DNA of 64,000 bases from Lachnospiraceae bacterium (GCA_029062895.1 JAIDPF010000022.1:1-64000), one strand, 5' to 3'; shown: positions 9,238 to 18,604, counted from the stretch's first letter. Program-made: numbers and translations. The notes: a model not told the origin generated them from the sequence alone.

Positions 9238-10137
9238 ATGAAACGGGTACGTACTTTACTTCATTTGGACGACTATGCGCAGATTCGGCATCGTCCATGT
9301 GATTTTTCGATTGCTATTCTTGATTCCGGGGTGGCAGGACATCCGGATATCGTATCGAATATTGTCGCTTTTCATGACGTGGTTGGCGGAAGAAAGACGC
9401 CTTATGATGACTATGGACATGGAACCCATATTGCGGGAATCATCTGCGGCGATGGCAGGCTTTCCAACGGAGTCTATGAGGGCGTTATTCCCTCTGCTAA
9501 GATTATCGCTATTAAAATTCTGGATGGAAGGGGAGATGGAGCGGCGGCGCATCTGCTGGATGCGCTGGACTGGGTTTATCGGAACCGGAAACGTTATCAT
9601 ATCAGGATTGTTAATATTTCAATCGGGATGGAGAATCACGTCAGCAGTGATAAAAGAAAGCGTATGCAACAGGCGATCAGCCGGTTGTATCAGGAAGATA
9701 TTCTGGTCATTACCGCGGCCGGTAATAATGGTCCGGAACCGATGACACTGTCCGCTTTGGGAGAGGGTGATGATGTGATCTCAGTGGGCTGTTATGACTT
9801 TGGATATAAAGGGCAGAGCGGAAAAAGCTGTTCCGAATATTCCGCCAGAGGTCCCAGCAGGTATTCTTTGAAAAAACCGGATCTGGTGGCGCCCGGAACG
9901 GACATCATTTCTTGCTCCCACCGGTACAGGCAGGGACGCAGGAAAGCATATTGCATCAAGAGCGGGACCTCCATGGCGACAGCAGTGGTCACAGGCGCTG
10001 CGGCCATGCTGCTGGCAGGAAACTATCTTTCTGCGCAGCAGTTAATGGCACGGTTGCAGCATGCGGCAAGGGATGTCCATGAACCTTGGAATCTGCAGGG
10101 CTGGGGTGTGCTGGATATTGAGCGGCTATTATTATAG
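9238..10137 (+). CDS. Subtilisin-like serine protease (S8), no signal peptide
   Basis: 299 residues. The catalytic triad is clear: Asp29 (AILDSGVAGHPDI), His61 (DDYGHGTHIAG) and Ser245 (SGTSMATAVVTGAAA), with the oxyanion-hole Asn in TAAGNNGPEP. There is no signal peptide or obvious propeptide, and the protein is about the size of a bare catalytic domain, so it resembles intracellular subtilisins rather than secreted ones. The SD is weak (GGAAG about 10 nt before ATG). Terminators on both sides make it a single-gene unit. It sits beside surface proteins, but a role in processing them would need export, which the sequence does not show. Confidence 0.92.
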   Translation: MKRVRTLLHLDDYAQIRHRPCDFSIAILDSGVAGHPDIVSNIVAFHDVVGGRKTPYDDYGHGTHIAGIICGDGRLSNGVYEGVIPSAKIIAIKILDGRGDGAAAHLLDALDWVYRNRKRYHIRIVNISIGMENHVSSDKRKRMQQAISRLYQEDILVITAAGNNGPEPMTLSALGEGDDVISVGCYDFGYKGQSGKSCSEYSARGPSRYSLKKPDLVAPGTDIISCSHRYRQGRRKAYCIKSGTSMATAVVTGAAAMLLAGNYLSAQQLMARLQHAARDVHEPWNLQGWGVLDIERLLL

Positions 10138-10226
10138 GGAAACTCTGTTGAAAGCGTTTCTCGCACCGGATTTGCGCTGTGAAGCAGCATATTCCTTTGC
10201 AAATCCGTGTGCATCCGTCGGAAGTT

Positions 10227-10266
10227 CTATGGAAGCGGTGAATTAATCAGCGCTTCCATAGTTTTT
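10227..10266 (+). terminator. Strong intrinsic terminator after the subtilase gene
   Basis: A perfect 11-bp stem CTATGGAAGCG / CGCTTCCATAG is followed by TTTTTATT. Confidence 0.92.
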
Positions 10267-10267
10267 A

Positions 10268-10296
10268 TTGACGATATTCTGGGAATGAGATAAAAT
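10268..10296 (+). promoter_or_regulatory. Sigma-A-type promoter for icd
   Basis: TTGACG - 17 nt - TAAAAT. It begins inside the T tract of the preceding terminator and would start transcription near 10303, about 55 nt before the icd start codon. Confidence 0.75.
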
Positions 10297-10298
10297 TA

Positions 10299-10323
10299 GA
10301 TTGAAAAATCAGAGATTTTATTT
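10299..10323 (+). repeat. Degenerate copy of palindromic repeat family A
   Basis: GATTGAAAAATC-aga-GATTTT matches the first stem of the complete copies at 15540 and 37526, but the right arm decays after GATTTT and the second stem is absent. It would lie at the very 5' end of the icd transcript. Confidence 0.5.
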
Positions 10324-10357
10324 AAATGAATTTTACCGGAACGAGAGGAGCGGCAAC

Positions 10358-11566
10358 ATGGAAAAAATTACAATGAAAGTACCTTTGGTGGAGATGGACG
10401 GAGATGAAATGACAAGGATTCTCTGGCAGATGATTAAGGAGGAACTGTTACTGCCATATATTGATCTGAAGACGGAATATTATGACCTTGGTTTAAAATA
10501 TCGCAATGAAACAAATGATCAGGTAACGACTGATTCTGCCCTTGCGGCAAAGAAGTACGGCGTGGCCGTAAAATGTGCCACCATTACGCCCAATGCGGCG
10601 CGTATGGAGGAATACGACCTCAAAGAAATGTATAAGAGTCCCAATGGCACGATCCGCGCAATTTTGGATGGCACGGTATTCCGGACACCTATCGTAGTGA
10701 AGGGAATCAGCCCTTGTGTAAAAAATTGGGAAAAGCCAATCACGCTTGCGCGTCACGCTTATGGGGATGTCTATAAAAATACGGAGATTAAAGTGCCGGG
10801 ATCGGGGAAGGCTTATCTTGTATTTGAAGATGCCAATGGTAATGTAACCAAAGAATTGATTCATGAATTTAAGGGAGCAGGCATCCTACAGGGAATGCAC
10901 AATACTGAGAAGTCTATTCGCAGTTTTGCTAAATCGTGTTTTAACTTTGCCTTGGATACAAAGCAGGATCTGTGGTTTGCCACAAAGGATACGATCTCAA
11001 AAAAATATGACCATACTTTTAAGGATATTTTTGCCGAGATTTATGAGACGGAGTATAAGAGTGCTTTTGAAACAGCGGGCATCGAATATTTTTATACGCT
11101 GATAGATGACGCGGTTGCCAGAGTGATGAAGGCAAAGGGTGGATTTATCTGGGCATGTAAGAATTATGATGGGGATGTGATGAGTGATATGGTTAGCTCT
11201 GCTTTTGGTTCCCTTGCCATGATGACTTCTGTTCTGGTATCCCCCGACGGTGTCTATGAATATGAAGCGGCACACGGGACGGTGCAGCGTCATTATTATA
11301 AGCATTTAAAAGGCGAGGAGACTTCGACCAACTCTGTGGCGACGATCTTTGCATGGACAGGCGCACTCAGAAAGCGCGGAGAATTGGATGAACTTCCGGA
11401 GCTTGTAAGATATGCGGATTGTCTGGAAAAAGCAACGCTGCAGACTATCGAAAGCGGAAAGATGACAAAGGATCTGGCATTGATCACGTCGCTTACGGAG
11501 GTTACTGTCTTGAATAGTCAGGAGTTTATCAAGGCGATCAGGGAGACGCTGGAAAGTCTGCTGTAA
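10358..11566 (+). CDS. icd: NADP-dependent isocitrate dehydrogenase
   Basis: Oxidative decarboxylation of isocitrate to 2-oxoglutarate, supplying carbon skeletons for glutamate. At 402 residues with [13 protein letters not shown] near the N-terminus, [18 protein letters not shown] and [11 protein letters not shown], it belongs to the homodimeric NADP enzyme group also found in eukaryotes rather than the E. coli type. The start is moved to ATG 10358: GAGAGGAG lies 7 nt upstream and the N-terminus then matches the family; the track's extra 19 residues are untranslated leader. It has its own promoter and a partial palindromic repeat in the leader. Confidence 0.95.
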   Translation: MEKITMKVPLVEMDGDEMTRILWQMIKEELLLPYIDLKTEYYDLGLKYRNETNDQVTTDSALAAKKYGVAVKCATITPNAARMEEYDLKEMYKSPNGTIRAILDGTVFRTPIVVKGISPCVKNWEKPITLARHAYGDVYKNTEIKVPGSGKAYLVFEDANGNVTKELIHEFKGAGILQGMHNTEKSIRSFAKSCFNFALDTKQDLWFATKDTISKKYDHTFKDIFAEIYETEYKSAFETAGIEYFYTLIDDAVARVMKAKGGFIWACKNYDGDVMSDMVSSAFGSLAMMTSVLVSPDGVYEYEAAHGTVQRHYYKHLKGEETSTNSVATIFAWTGALRKRGELDELPELVRYADCLEKATLQTIESGKMTKDLALITSLTEVTVLNSQEFIKAIRETLESLL

Positions 11567-11584
11567 TAATGGAGGTGAGCTGCC

Positions 11585-12217
11585 TTGTCACGAAAAGAAG
11601 AAGTATTCATTCCGGCATTAAAAGGGAAAAAGATCCCTGTGATCTCATTGGATAACAGGTGGTACCGGCTGATGAATGGGCTGGATAAGACACCGCGAAT
11701 GCAGAGGCTGGAGGATGAATTAAAGGAACTGTTAAAACGTCAGGGAAAAGTGAATACGGAGACAAGGACTCTGCGGAAGCAAAAGAAGCTGCTGATGGAA
11801 AATATCGTGGGCGAAATGGACGGCGCCAATGCAAAAAAACAGGAAGTATATAAAAAACAAATTGAGGAATGCAATCAAAAGCTGACAGAATATCAAGAGG
11901 AAATGAAAGAACTGCCGGCCCAGATTGATCAGGTTAATTTTGATCTGATGATTGAGACGATGCAAATCTGTTACGAACTGATTCAGGAAAATTCCGATAA
12001 GATCACGGAGATTGCGGAATGGATCAACAATATTCGGATAGAATTAAAAAAGAACGTTGTCAGGAAGCAGCAGTACGAGCAGCAGAACCATAATGTCTAT
12101 ACTTATATGCACGACATCTTTGGGGCAGAGGTGATCGATATTTTTGATATGGCGTATAATCCGGCAGAGAAGGCGCGGCCTAAAGATTCCGGTAGCGAAA
12201 AGAAGGAAGATAGTTGA
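11585..12217 (+). CDS. Predicted coiled-coil cytosolic protein of unknown function
   Basis: 210 residues starting at TTG behind a near-perfect SD (GGAGGTGA). It is highly charged, rich in Lys, Glu and Gln, with long helical heptad-like stretches at about residues 35-110 (e.g. LEDELKELLKRQGK, KKQIEECNQKLTEYQEEM) and a second helical segment near 140-165. No signal peptide or membrane segment. It starts 18 nt after icd and ends 52 nt before nnr, so it is probably co-transcribed with both. I do not recognise the family. Confidence 0.8.
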   Translation: MSRKEEVFIPALKGKKIPVISLDNRWYRLMNGLDKTPRMQRLEDELKELLKRQGKVNTETRTLRKQKKLLMENIVGEMDGANAKKQEVYKKQIEECNQKLTEYQEEMKELPAQIDQVNFDLMIETMQICYELIQENSDKITEIAEWINNIRIELKKNVVRKQQYEQQNHNVYTYMHDIFGAEVIDIFDMAYNPAEKARPKDSGSEKKEDS

Positions 12218-12269
12218 AAAAATTGTTCTGTTTTGTTACACAGACTGTAAAAGGAGTATAGCAGTAAAC

Positions 12270-13850
12270 ATGAAACCGGTGCTGACTTCGGAGGAAATAA
12301 AAAAATGTGAACAATACACAATAGAGCAGGTCGGTATTCCATCCCTTGTATTGATGGAAAAGGCGGCTCTTTTTGTATGTTCCCGCATCAAAGACGAGGT
12401 ATCCGGAAAAATACTGATCATTTGCGGTTACGGCAATAATGGCGCAGATGGGCTGGCAGTTGCCAGAATCCTTGCCGGATGCGGACATCAGGTACAGACA
12501 GTGATGGTTGGCAGAGAGGAGAAGGCGACAAAAGAAAATAAGCTGCAACAGCATATTTTAGAACAGCTTCGCATATCTGTAGAACGCAGGATAGATGAGG
12601 TTTGCGAGACTGACCACTATGAATTTGTAATTGACGCGTTGTTCGGGATCGGACTGCATAGGGATTTGGAGGGGGAGTTTTTAAAAGCAGTCAGGTTGGT
12701 TAATACGATTCGTCAAAAACAAGGTGCAAAAGTGATTGCGGTAGACCTTCCCAGCGGACTTCATGCGGATAGCGGCAGTATCATGGGAGATGCCGTCATG
12801 GCGGATGAAACGGTAACATTCCAGTGGAAGAAAACGGGCATGTTTTTAGGAAAAGGTCCGCTTTGCTGCGGTAAGACGATCGTTGGAGATATCGGTATCT
12901 ATAAGATGGATATAGCAGCCAATCATTATCTGATGGAGGATGAAGATTTGCGTTATCTCCCATACAGAACGCCATATGGTAATAAGGGAACATACGGAAA
13001 GATCTTATCCGTCACCGGATCGGAGACTATGGCGGGCGCAATGGTACTTAGTACCCAAGCTGCTTTTCGTAGCGGCGCAGGGATGGTACGGGTGATTTCC
13101 CATAGAAACAACCGACAGATTTTATTTTCTTCTGTGCCGGAGGCTCTTTTTGTTGATTATGATCAGATAATGAACTTTGATCAAACCCCAATAATGGTTT
13201 CTGAAAAAATGAAAGAATATTTTGACTGGAGTACATCGCTGCTGATTGGCTGCGGATTATCGCAAGATAAGACTGCGGAGCTGCTGACGGAATATGTGAT
13301 GCGCCATTATGAGAAGACTGCCATTGTGGATGGGGATGCGATAAACATCATCAGTAAGCATTTGGATTGGCTGACTGATCGGAAGTATAAGGGGTATCCC
13401 ACGGTATTAACGCCTCATCCGTTGGAGTTCTCAAGATTATGCGGCCGACCAATGGGGGATGCAAAGCATCAGGATATGGAATATTGTATGCATTGGGCAG
13501 CGGAGTACGGATGCATTCTTGTGTTAAAAGATGCGGTGACGTTGATTACTGACGGAAAGACGGTATATATCTCGGATAGAGGTACGGATGCCTTGGCGAC
13601 GGCAGGCAGTGGTGACGTTCTGGCCGGGATGATTGTCATGTTTTCCAGTATGGATAACGGTTCTGACGGTGTACAAAGGCAGCGGGCAGACAGCTCTTGC
13701 GATGCTGCCATGGCAGTAAAAACCGCGGTTGCTGTTTTTAGCCATGGAAAAGCCGGATGTTACGCGGCAAAACAGTATCACCGCGCTTCCGTAAAAGCAG
13801 GCGATCTGCCGGATATGATCCCAAAAGTATTGAAAGAAGGCGGCATATAA
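12270..13850 (+). CDS. nnr: Bifunctional NAD(P)H-hydrate epimerase / ADP-dependent dehydratase
   Basis: Repairs hydrated NADH and NADPH. The N-terminal epimerase (YjeF_N) half has GYGNNGADGLAVARIL and DALFGIGLHRDLEG; the C-terminal ribokinase-like dehydratase half has GNKGTYGKILSVTGS, LTPHPLEFSRL and the nucleotide-binding ATAGSGDVLAGMI. 526 residues, the usual length for the fused enzyme. The track start (12144) lies inside the previous gene; ATG 12270 is preferred because the family N-terminus begins there (KPVLTSEEIKKCEQY), although the AAGGAG upstream is 13 nt away. alr follows within a few nucleotides, a common nnr-alr pairing in Firmicutes. Confidence 0.93.
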   Translation: MKPVLTSEEIKKCEQYTIEQVGIPSLVLMEKAALFVCSRIKDEVSGKILIICGYGNNGADGLAVARILAGCGHQVQTVMVGREEKATKENKLQQHILEQLRISVERRIDEVCETDHYEFVIDALFGIGLHRDLEGEFLKAVRLVNTIRQKQGAKVIAVDLPSGLHADSGSIMGDAVMADETVTFQWKKTGMFLGKGPLCCGKTIVGDIGIYKMDIAANHYLMEDEDLRYLPYRTPYGNKGTYGKILSVTGSETMAGAMVLSTQAAFRSGAGMVRVISHRNNRQILFSSVPEALFVDYDQIMNFDQTPIMVSEKMKEYFDWSTSLLIGCGLSQDKTAELLTEYVMRHYEKTAIVDGDAINIISKHLDWLTDRKYKGYPTVLTPHPLEFSRLCGRPMGDAKHQDMEYCMHWAAEYGCILVLKDAVTLITDGKTVYISDRGTDALATAGSGDVLAGMIVMFSSMDNGSDGVQRQRADSSCDAAMAVKTAVAVFSHGKAGCYAAKQYHRASVKAGDLPDMIPKVLKEGGI

Positions 13851-13852
13851 TC

Positions 13853-14986
13853 TTGGAAGTTCAGAATAGATCAAAAGAACGAACCTATGTAACGATAGAT
13901 CTGGAGGCTTTCCGCCGGAATATCCGTAATATATACGCATGGAGTAAGGTACCGTTGATCGCGGTACTTAAAGCGGACGGTTACGGACATGGAGCAGTCA
14001 GGCTCGCGGAGGAGTTGGAGCAGTTTTCCTTTGTCTGGGGATATGCTGTGGCAACTATAGAGGAAGCGGTAGAGTTGAGAGAGGCCGGATTGAAAAAACG
14101 GATTCTGATCTTAGGATATGTATTTCCAGCCGCCTATGAAACCCTAATCAAATGTCAGGTGACGCCGACAATATTTGATACGGAAAGCGCGGAATTATTA
14201 TGTAAAGAAGCAAAAAAAAAGAATCAAACGATTCCTGTACATATCAAGGTGGATACCGGTATGTCCCGGATCGGTCTGCCAACCGCAGAAGAAGGCATAG
14301 ATACGGTAAAAAGGATTGCGGCATCTAAGATGCTCACGGTAGAAGGAATCTTTACGCATCTTTCCAGAGCGGATGAAAAGAACCCTGAACCGACACAGCA
14401 GCAGATCGGTCGTTTCAGTAAGTTCTGCCGGGACTTGGAGAAGGAAGGAATTGCCGTTCCCCTGAAGCATTGCGCAAACAGTGCAGGAATTATAGGCTTC
14501 AAGTCGGCGAAAATGGAACTGGTACGGGCGGGGATTATTATTTATGGATTGATGCCTTCTGATGAGGTTTCTGCGGATGTGATTGCGCTCCAATCTGTTT
14601 TAAGCTGGAAAAGTGCTGTCACATATGTTAAAACATTGCCGGCAGGAGTTCCCGTAAGTTATGGGGGAACATATATTACATCAGGGGAGACCGTAGTTGC
14701 GACGATACCGGTAGGATATGGCGATGGTTATCCGCGTCTGTTATCCAATCGGGGTTCCGTCTTGATTCGCGGTAAGCGAGCGCCAATCATTGGACGCGTC
14801 TGCATGGATCAGTTTATGGTGGATGTTACGAAGATCGAGGGCGTCGGGCGCGGTGATGTGGTGACATTGATCGGCAGGGATCAGAAAGAAGAGATCCGCA
14901 TGGAAGAACTGGCTGAGCTTTGCGGAACGATCAATTATGAGATTGCTTGCAATATTAATAAACGCGTGCCGCGGATATATCAGTAA
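13853..14986 (+). CDS. alr: Alanine racemase
   Basis: PLP-dependent interconversion of L- and D-alanine for peptidoglycan. The PLP lysine lies in AVLKADGYGHG (Lys40), and IPVGYGDGYPR and GRVCMDQFMVDVT match the C-terminal domain. No ATG is suitable; TTG 13853, two nt after the nnr stop, gives 377 residues, the normal family length. The track's longer version (from 13757) would overlap nnr and add a non-homologous tail. GAAGG lies about 12 nt upstream. mazF follows, as in many Firmicutes. Confidence 0.93.
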   Translation: MEVQNRSKERTYVTIDLEAFRRNIRNIYAWSKVPLIAVLKADGYGHGAVRLAEELEQFSFVWGYAVATIEEAVELREAGLKKRILILGYVFPAAYETLIKCQVTPTIFDTESAELLCKEAKKKNQTIPVHIKVDTGMSRIGLPTAEEGIDTVKRIAASKMLTVEGIFTHLSRADEKNPEPTQQQIGRFSKFCRDLEKEGIAVPLKHCANSAGIIGFKSAKMELVRAGIIIYGLMPSDEVSADVIALQSVLSWKSAVTYVKTLPAGVPVSYGGTYITSGETVVATIPVGYGDGYPRLLSNRGSVLIRGKRAPIIGRVCMDQFMVDVTKIEGVGRGDVVTLIGRDQKEEIRMEELAELCGTINYEIACNINKRVPRIYQ

Positions 14987-15085
14987 ATAATGTATAGCAC
15001 TAAGAATCTTGGGCATAATACATAAATAGAATTGTTTCATACATAAGAAGGAAAATAGTAATTGTAGTGAATTGAGAGGTTTGTT

Positions 15086-15427
15086 ATGAAACGAGGAGAT
15101 GTTTATTATGCTGATTTGCGGCCGGTAGTTGGATCGGAACAGGGAGGGATCCGTCCGGTGGTGATTATCCAGAATGATATTGGGAATAAACACAGCCCTA
15201 CCGTAATCGTAGCGGCGATCACATCCAGAATGAATAAAGCCAAACTGCCTACTCATATAGAGTTGGAGGCTTCCAGATATCAAATGGAAAAGGATTCCGT
15301 AATCCTTTTGGAACAGCTTCGGACCGTTGACAAGAAACGAATGCGCGAGTTGGTCTGCCATCTGGATTATGAGATCATGGCAAAAGTAGACCGTGCGCTA
15401 AAGATAAGTTTGGAATTGGATACATAA
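15086..15427 (+). CDS. mazF: MazF/PemK-family endoribonuclease toxin (NdoA-like)
   Basis: 113 residues, near the length of B. subtilis EndoA (NdoA), with family landmarks [12 protein letters not shown] at the N-terminus, [10 protein letters not shown], and VAAITSR in the core. The family cuts single-stranded RNA at short specific sequences. It has a good SD (GAGAGG, 6 nt before ATG) and follows alr as in Bacillus. However, the 99 nt between alr and this gene are too short for the usual antitoxin (about 90 residues), and none follows downstream. It is therefore an antitoxin-less copy at this locus. Confidence 0.92.
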   Translation: MKRGDVYYADLRPVVGSEQGGIRPVVIIQNDIGNKHSPTVIVAAITSRMNKAKLPTHIELEASRYQMEKDSVILLEQLRTVDKKRMRELVCHLDYEIMAKVDRALKISLELDT

Positions 15428-15436
15428 GAGCCTTTC

Positions 15437-15465
15437 TTGACGTTTATCCGGGAAAATGTTATATT
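15437..15465 (+). promoter_or_regulatory. Sigma-A-type promoter upstream of the CNNM gene
   Basis: TTGACG - 17 nt - TATATT, with TG one base before the -10 (extended -10). It predicts a leader of about 150 nt that contains palindromic repeat A. Confidence 0.75.
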
Positions 15466-15539
15466 TAATTGCAGTTAAATAAGCCAATGGGAAGGTGTGG
15501 TGAATTTTTTATCATGAACGATGATTCTGCGGGCGGGCA

Positions 15540-15611
15540 GATTGAAAAATCAAAAGATTTTTCAATCGCAAATTTGTGCCTGCGGCCCAAATTCGCAGGC
15601 TGTAGAAAGGC
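15540..15611 (+). repeat. Palindromic repeat family A, copy at CNNM gene
   Basis: A perfect 12-bp stem GATTGAAAAATC-aaaa-GATTTTTCAATC (15540-15567) is followed by an imperfect second stem GCAAATTTGTGCC...GGCCCAAATTCGC, then AGGCTGTAGAAAGGC, whose AAAGG serves as SD. Compare the copy at 37526. Neither stem is followed by a U tract, so it is not a standard terminator. Confidence 0.8.
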
Positions 15612-15623
15612 ATGGTTATTAGT

Positions 15624-16883
15624 ATGATGTTTCTTCTGGGAGACAGTCTGGCGGTCGGCATCATAGCATATATTGTTACGATTCTTATATATTTTATACT
15701 CTATTCCTTTGGAGAGGCCGTTAAAAACTATCCGGCTGGAGCAGCAAAAGAAAACAACGCGGAGGTCATGAAGCTTCATGACGATCCGCAGCGTCTGGTG
15801 GATACGATTCATCTGCTTGCGACGGTTCTGCTGTTTTATGGTGGTTATTACATTAGTGGTCGTTTTATAACAATACGTTACGGCATACTGATGACGGTTG
15901 GGTTTGTTTATTTCCTGCTGATTTTTGGAATTCTGTTGCCGAAGCGGATCGCGTCAAGATATCCGGTACAGGTCATCCGCCTGTTTTATAGGATCGTTCA
16001 TATATTGTTGATTTTCCTGACACCGCTTACATGGTTTTTGCGAAAAAGTGTGGAATTTCTGGAGCTGGTATTTGGCATCCAGAGGAAGTCGGATACTTCG
16101 GATGTGACAGAGGAAGGGATTATTGCGATTGTCAATGAAGGACAGGAGCGGGGAATCCTGCAGGCCAATGAAGCCGAGATGATCAACAATATTTTTGAAC
16201 TTTCTGATAAAGAAGCGCAGGATATCATGACAAACCGCAACAGCATATCCGGTTTGGATGCGGATATCAAAGTCAAAGATGCCCTGTGGGAGATCTTGAA
16301 TAATAATTACAGCCGTTATCCTGTTTATGAGGAAAATATCGATCATATCGTCGGTATCCTACATATTAAGGATCTTGTCCGGGTACAGAGTGAAAATCCC
16401 AAGCTGAACAAAACGCTGAAAGAGACGGCAGGGTTGATACGGGACGCTGTTTTTGTCTCGGAAACCAGAGCGGTAGATGCTTTATTTGAAGAGATGCAGG
16501 CAACCAAGACGCAGATGGTCATCGTCGTGGATGAATATGGACAAACTTCTGGACTGGTGGCGATGGAAGATATCTTAGAGGAGATTGTCGGTAATATTCA
16601 GGATGAATACGATGCCGATGTCCATATGATACAGAAACATGAAAAGGAAGAGATCTATCAAATCGACGGGCTGACCAGACTGGAGGAACTGACGGATACG
16701 TTCGGGATTGATTTTGGTGAACAAGAATTTGAGACGATCAACGGATATCTGGTCTCGCTGATGGAAAAAATTCCCGAGGAGGATGATTTGTTTGAAACGA
16801 GTATCGAGAATTACCGCTTTAAGGTATTGGAAGTAGAGAATAAGGTGATCAAAACCATACAGGTGACGCCGATTCAATCATAA
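15624..16883 (+). CDS. CNNM/CorC-type membrane protein with CBS domains
   Basis: About 419 residues. The N-terminal third is a membrane domain of the DUF21 (CNNM) type with about four hydrophobic segments. It is followed by two CBS domains (IMTNRNSISGLDADIKVKDAL and TQMVIVVDEYGQTSGLVAMEDILEEIVG) and a CorC_HlyC C-terminal domain (QIDGLTRLEELTDTFGI). The family is linked to magnesium or other divalent-cation export and is often misnamed hemolysin. The track starts at ATG 15612, only 1 nt after the AAAGG; the second ATG at 15624 is preferred by analogy with the related leader at 37606, where only the distal ATG exists. It has its own promoter. Confidence 0.9.
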   Translation: MMFLLGDSLAVGIIAYIVTILIYFILYSFGEAVKNYPAGAAKENNAEVMKLHDDPQRLVDTIHLLATVLLFYGGYYISGRFITIRYGILMTVGFVYFLLIFGILLPKRIASRYPVQVIRLFYRIVHILLIFLTPLTWFLRKSVEFLELVFGIQRKSDTSDVTEEGIIAIVNEGQERGILQANEAEMINNIFELSDKEAQDIMTNRNSISGLDADIKVKDALWEILNNNYSRYPVYEENIDHIVGILHIKDLVRVQSENPKLNKTLKETAGLIRDAVFVSETRAVDALFEEMQATKTQMVIVVDEYGQTSGLVAMEDILEEIVGNIQDEYDADVHMIQKHEKEEIYQIDGLTRLEELTDTFGIDFGEQEFETINGYLVSLMEKIPEEDDLFETSIENYRFKVLEVENKVIKTIQVTPIQS

Positions 16884-16911
16884 AATACAAAAGGATTACA
16901 GGAGGTTTTAT

Positions 16912-17640
16912 ATGTCTGGACATTCAAAATTTGCCAACATTAAACACAAAAAAGAAAAAAATGATGCTGCGAAGGGAAAGATCTTTACCATTCTCGGAAG
17001 GGAAATCGCAGTTGCCGTAAAGGAAGGCGGCCCCGATCCTGCCAATAATTATAAACTGGCTACTGTGATCGCCAAAGCGAAAGCTAATAATATGCCCAAT
17101 GATACCATCGACAGGGGAATCAAGAAGGCGGCAGGCGACAGCAATGCGGTCAACTATGAGCATGTTGTTTATGAGGGATATGGTCCGAAGGGTATTGCGA
17201 TCATTGTAGAAGCGTTGACTGATAATAAGAACCGTACGGCAGCCAATGTCCGTAGCGCGTTTACCAAGGGAGGCGGCAGTATCGGCGCGCAGGGATGTGT
17301 GTCCTTTATGTTTGATACAAAGGGACAGATCATCGTGGATAAGGAAGAATGTGAGTTGGATGCGGATACGCTGATGGAAAAGGCGTTAGATGCCGGAGCG
17401 GATGATTTTGTCGAGGAAGAGGATTCTTATGAAATCTTGACAGATCCCGACTCGTTTCCGGAGATATTGGAGGCAATGGAAGGCTTGAAGCTGCCCATCG
17501 TGTCTGCGGAAGTAACCAGACTGCCGCAGAATTATGTGGAACTGACGGAGGAGGACAGTGTCAAGAGTCTGCAGAGGACGCTTGACCTTCTGGAGGAAGA
17601 TGACGATGTGCAGTCCGTCTATACAAATTGGGATGAATGA
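16912..17640 (+). CDS. yebC: YebC/PmpR family protein
   Basis: 242 residues beginning with the family signature MSGHSKFANIKHKKEKNDAAKGK. The typical acidic C-terminal half is present (LDAGADDFVEEEDSYEI). It has a perfect AGGAGG SD. The family was annotated as a transcriptional regulator; recent work on some members points to a role in translation of difficult proline-containing sequences. It is followed 13 nt later by the glycosyltransferase gene. Confidence 0.96.
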   Translation: MSGHSKFANIKHKKEKNDAAKGKIFTILGREIAVAVKEGGPDPANNYKLATVIAKAKANNMPNDTIDRGIKKAAGDSNAVNYEHVVYEGYGPKGIAIIVEALTDNKNRTAANVRSAFTKGGGSIGAQGCVSFMFDTKGQIIVDKEECELDADTLMEKALDAGADDFVEEEDSYEILTDPDSFPEILEAMEGLKLPIVSAEVTRLPQNYVELTEEDSVKSLQRTLDLLEEDDDVQSVYTNWDE

Positions 17641-17653
17641 TTAGGAGAATCCG

Positions 17654-18604
17654 ATGGATAGATTGGCGATCGTAGTTCCTTGCTATAATGAGGAGGAAGT
17701 GCTTCCACTTTGTCTGGCAGGGCTGCGTCAAATATTAAAAAGATTAATTGAGGAAAACAAGATCAGTCAGGATAGTTTTATGCTGTTTGTCAATGACGGC
17801 AGCAAGGACCGGACGTGGGAAATTCTGAAGAAAGAACAAGCGGCTTCAAAGGATGTATGCGCAGTCAAGCTGGCCAGAAATGTGGGGCATCAGAATGCTC
17901 TACTTGCGGGATTGTCCTGCGCTAAGGAAATGGCAGATATGATCGTTTCCATTGACGCGGATCTTCAGGATGATGTCAATGCCATTGAAGATATGGTAGA
18001 TGCCTGCCATCAGGGGAAGGATATTGTCTATGGCGTTAGGAGCGCTCGTAAGACCGATTCCTTCATGAAGCGAAACACGGCGCAGATATTTTATAAGCTT
18101 CTGGATATTATGGGGGTGGAAACGGTTTATAATCACGCGGATTACCGGCTGATGTCGAAGCGGGCGGTGGAAGAACTTTTTCGCTATGAAGAAAGTAATA
18201 TCTATCTTCGCGGGATGGTGCCATTACTCGGTTATGAAACTGCGGAGGTATATTATGAGCGGCAGGAGCGGGCGGCCGGATCTTCCAAATATCCTTTCAA
18301 AAAGATGTTGGGACTTGCCATAGATGGCATCACTTCTTTTAGTGTAAAACCGATTTCCATGATCATTTCACTGGGAATTATTATACTGGGTTGTTGTTTT
18401 GCGGCGGCAGTATATGCGTTTGCTTCTTATTTTTCAGGATCGGTTGAAAAAGGATGGACCTCTCTGATCTTATCGATCTGGTTCTTGGGTGGCGTGCAGC
18501 TGTTGTCCATCGGTATTGTGGGAGAGTATATCGGCAAGATCTATAAAGAAGTCAAACGTCGGCCGAAATACAATATAGAGACGCGTCTGGATCCCGGTAA
18601 GTGA
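17654..18604 (+). CDS. Family 2 glycosyltransferase with two C-terminal membrane helices
   Basis: 316 residues. The GT2 fold shows VVPCYNEEEVLP at the N-terminus, FVNDGSKDRTW and the DxD-containing SIDADLQDD. Two hydrophobic helices occupy about residues 235-260 and 270-295. This is the DPM1/GtrB/YkcC-like architecture: transfer of a sugar from a nucleotide donor to undecaprenyl phosphate at the membrane. The exact sugar cannot be read from sequence. SD GGAG lies 6 nt upstream; it is probably co-transcribed with yebC. Confidence 0.92.
   Translation: MDRLAIVVPCYNEEEVLPLCLAGLRQILKRLIEENKISQDSFMLFVNDGSKDRTWEILKKEQAASKDVCAVKLARNVGHQNALLAGLSCAKEMADMIVSIDADLQDDVNAIEDMVDACHQGKDIVYGVRSARKTDSFMKRNTAQIFYKLLDIMGVETVYNHADYRLMSKRAVEELFRYEESNIYLRGMVPLLGYETAEVYYERQERAAGSSKYPFKKMLGLAIDGITSFSVKPISMIISLGIIILGCCFAAAVYAFASYFSGSVEKGWTSLILSIWFLGGVQLLSIGIVGEYIGKIYKEVKRRPKYNIETRLDPGK

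Noticed and set aside
9221-9241. Possible leader peptide (ATG to TGA) overlapping the subtilase start
   Set aside because: Only six codons, and its ATG directly abuts the AAAAGG with no spacing, so translation is unlikely.
14741-15361. Minus-strand 206-residue ORF
   Set aside because: Spans the ends of alr and mazF in antisense; composition is non-native and both plus-strand genes are clearly real.
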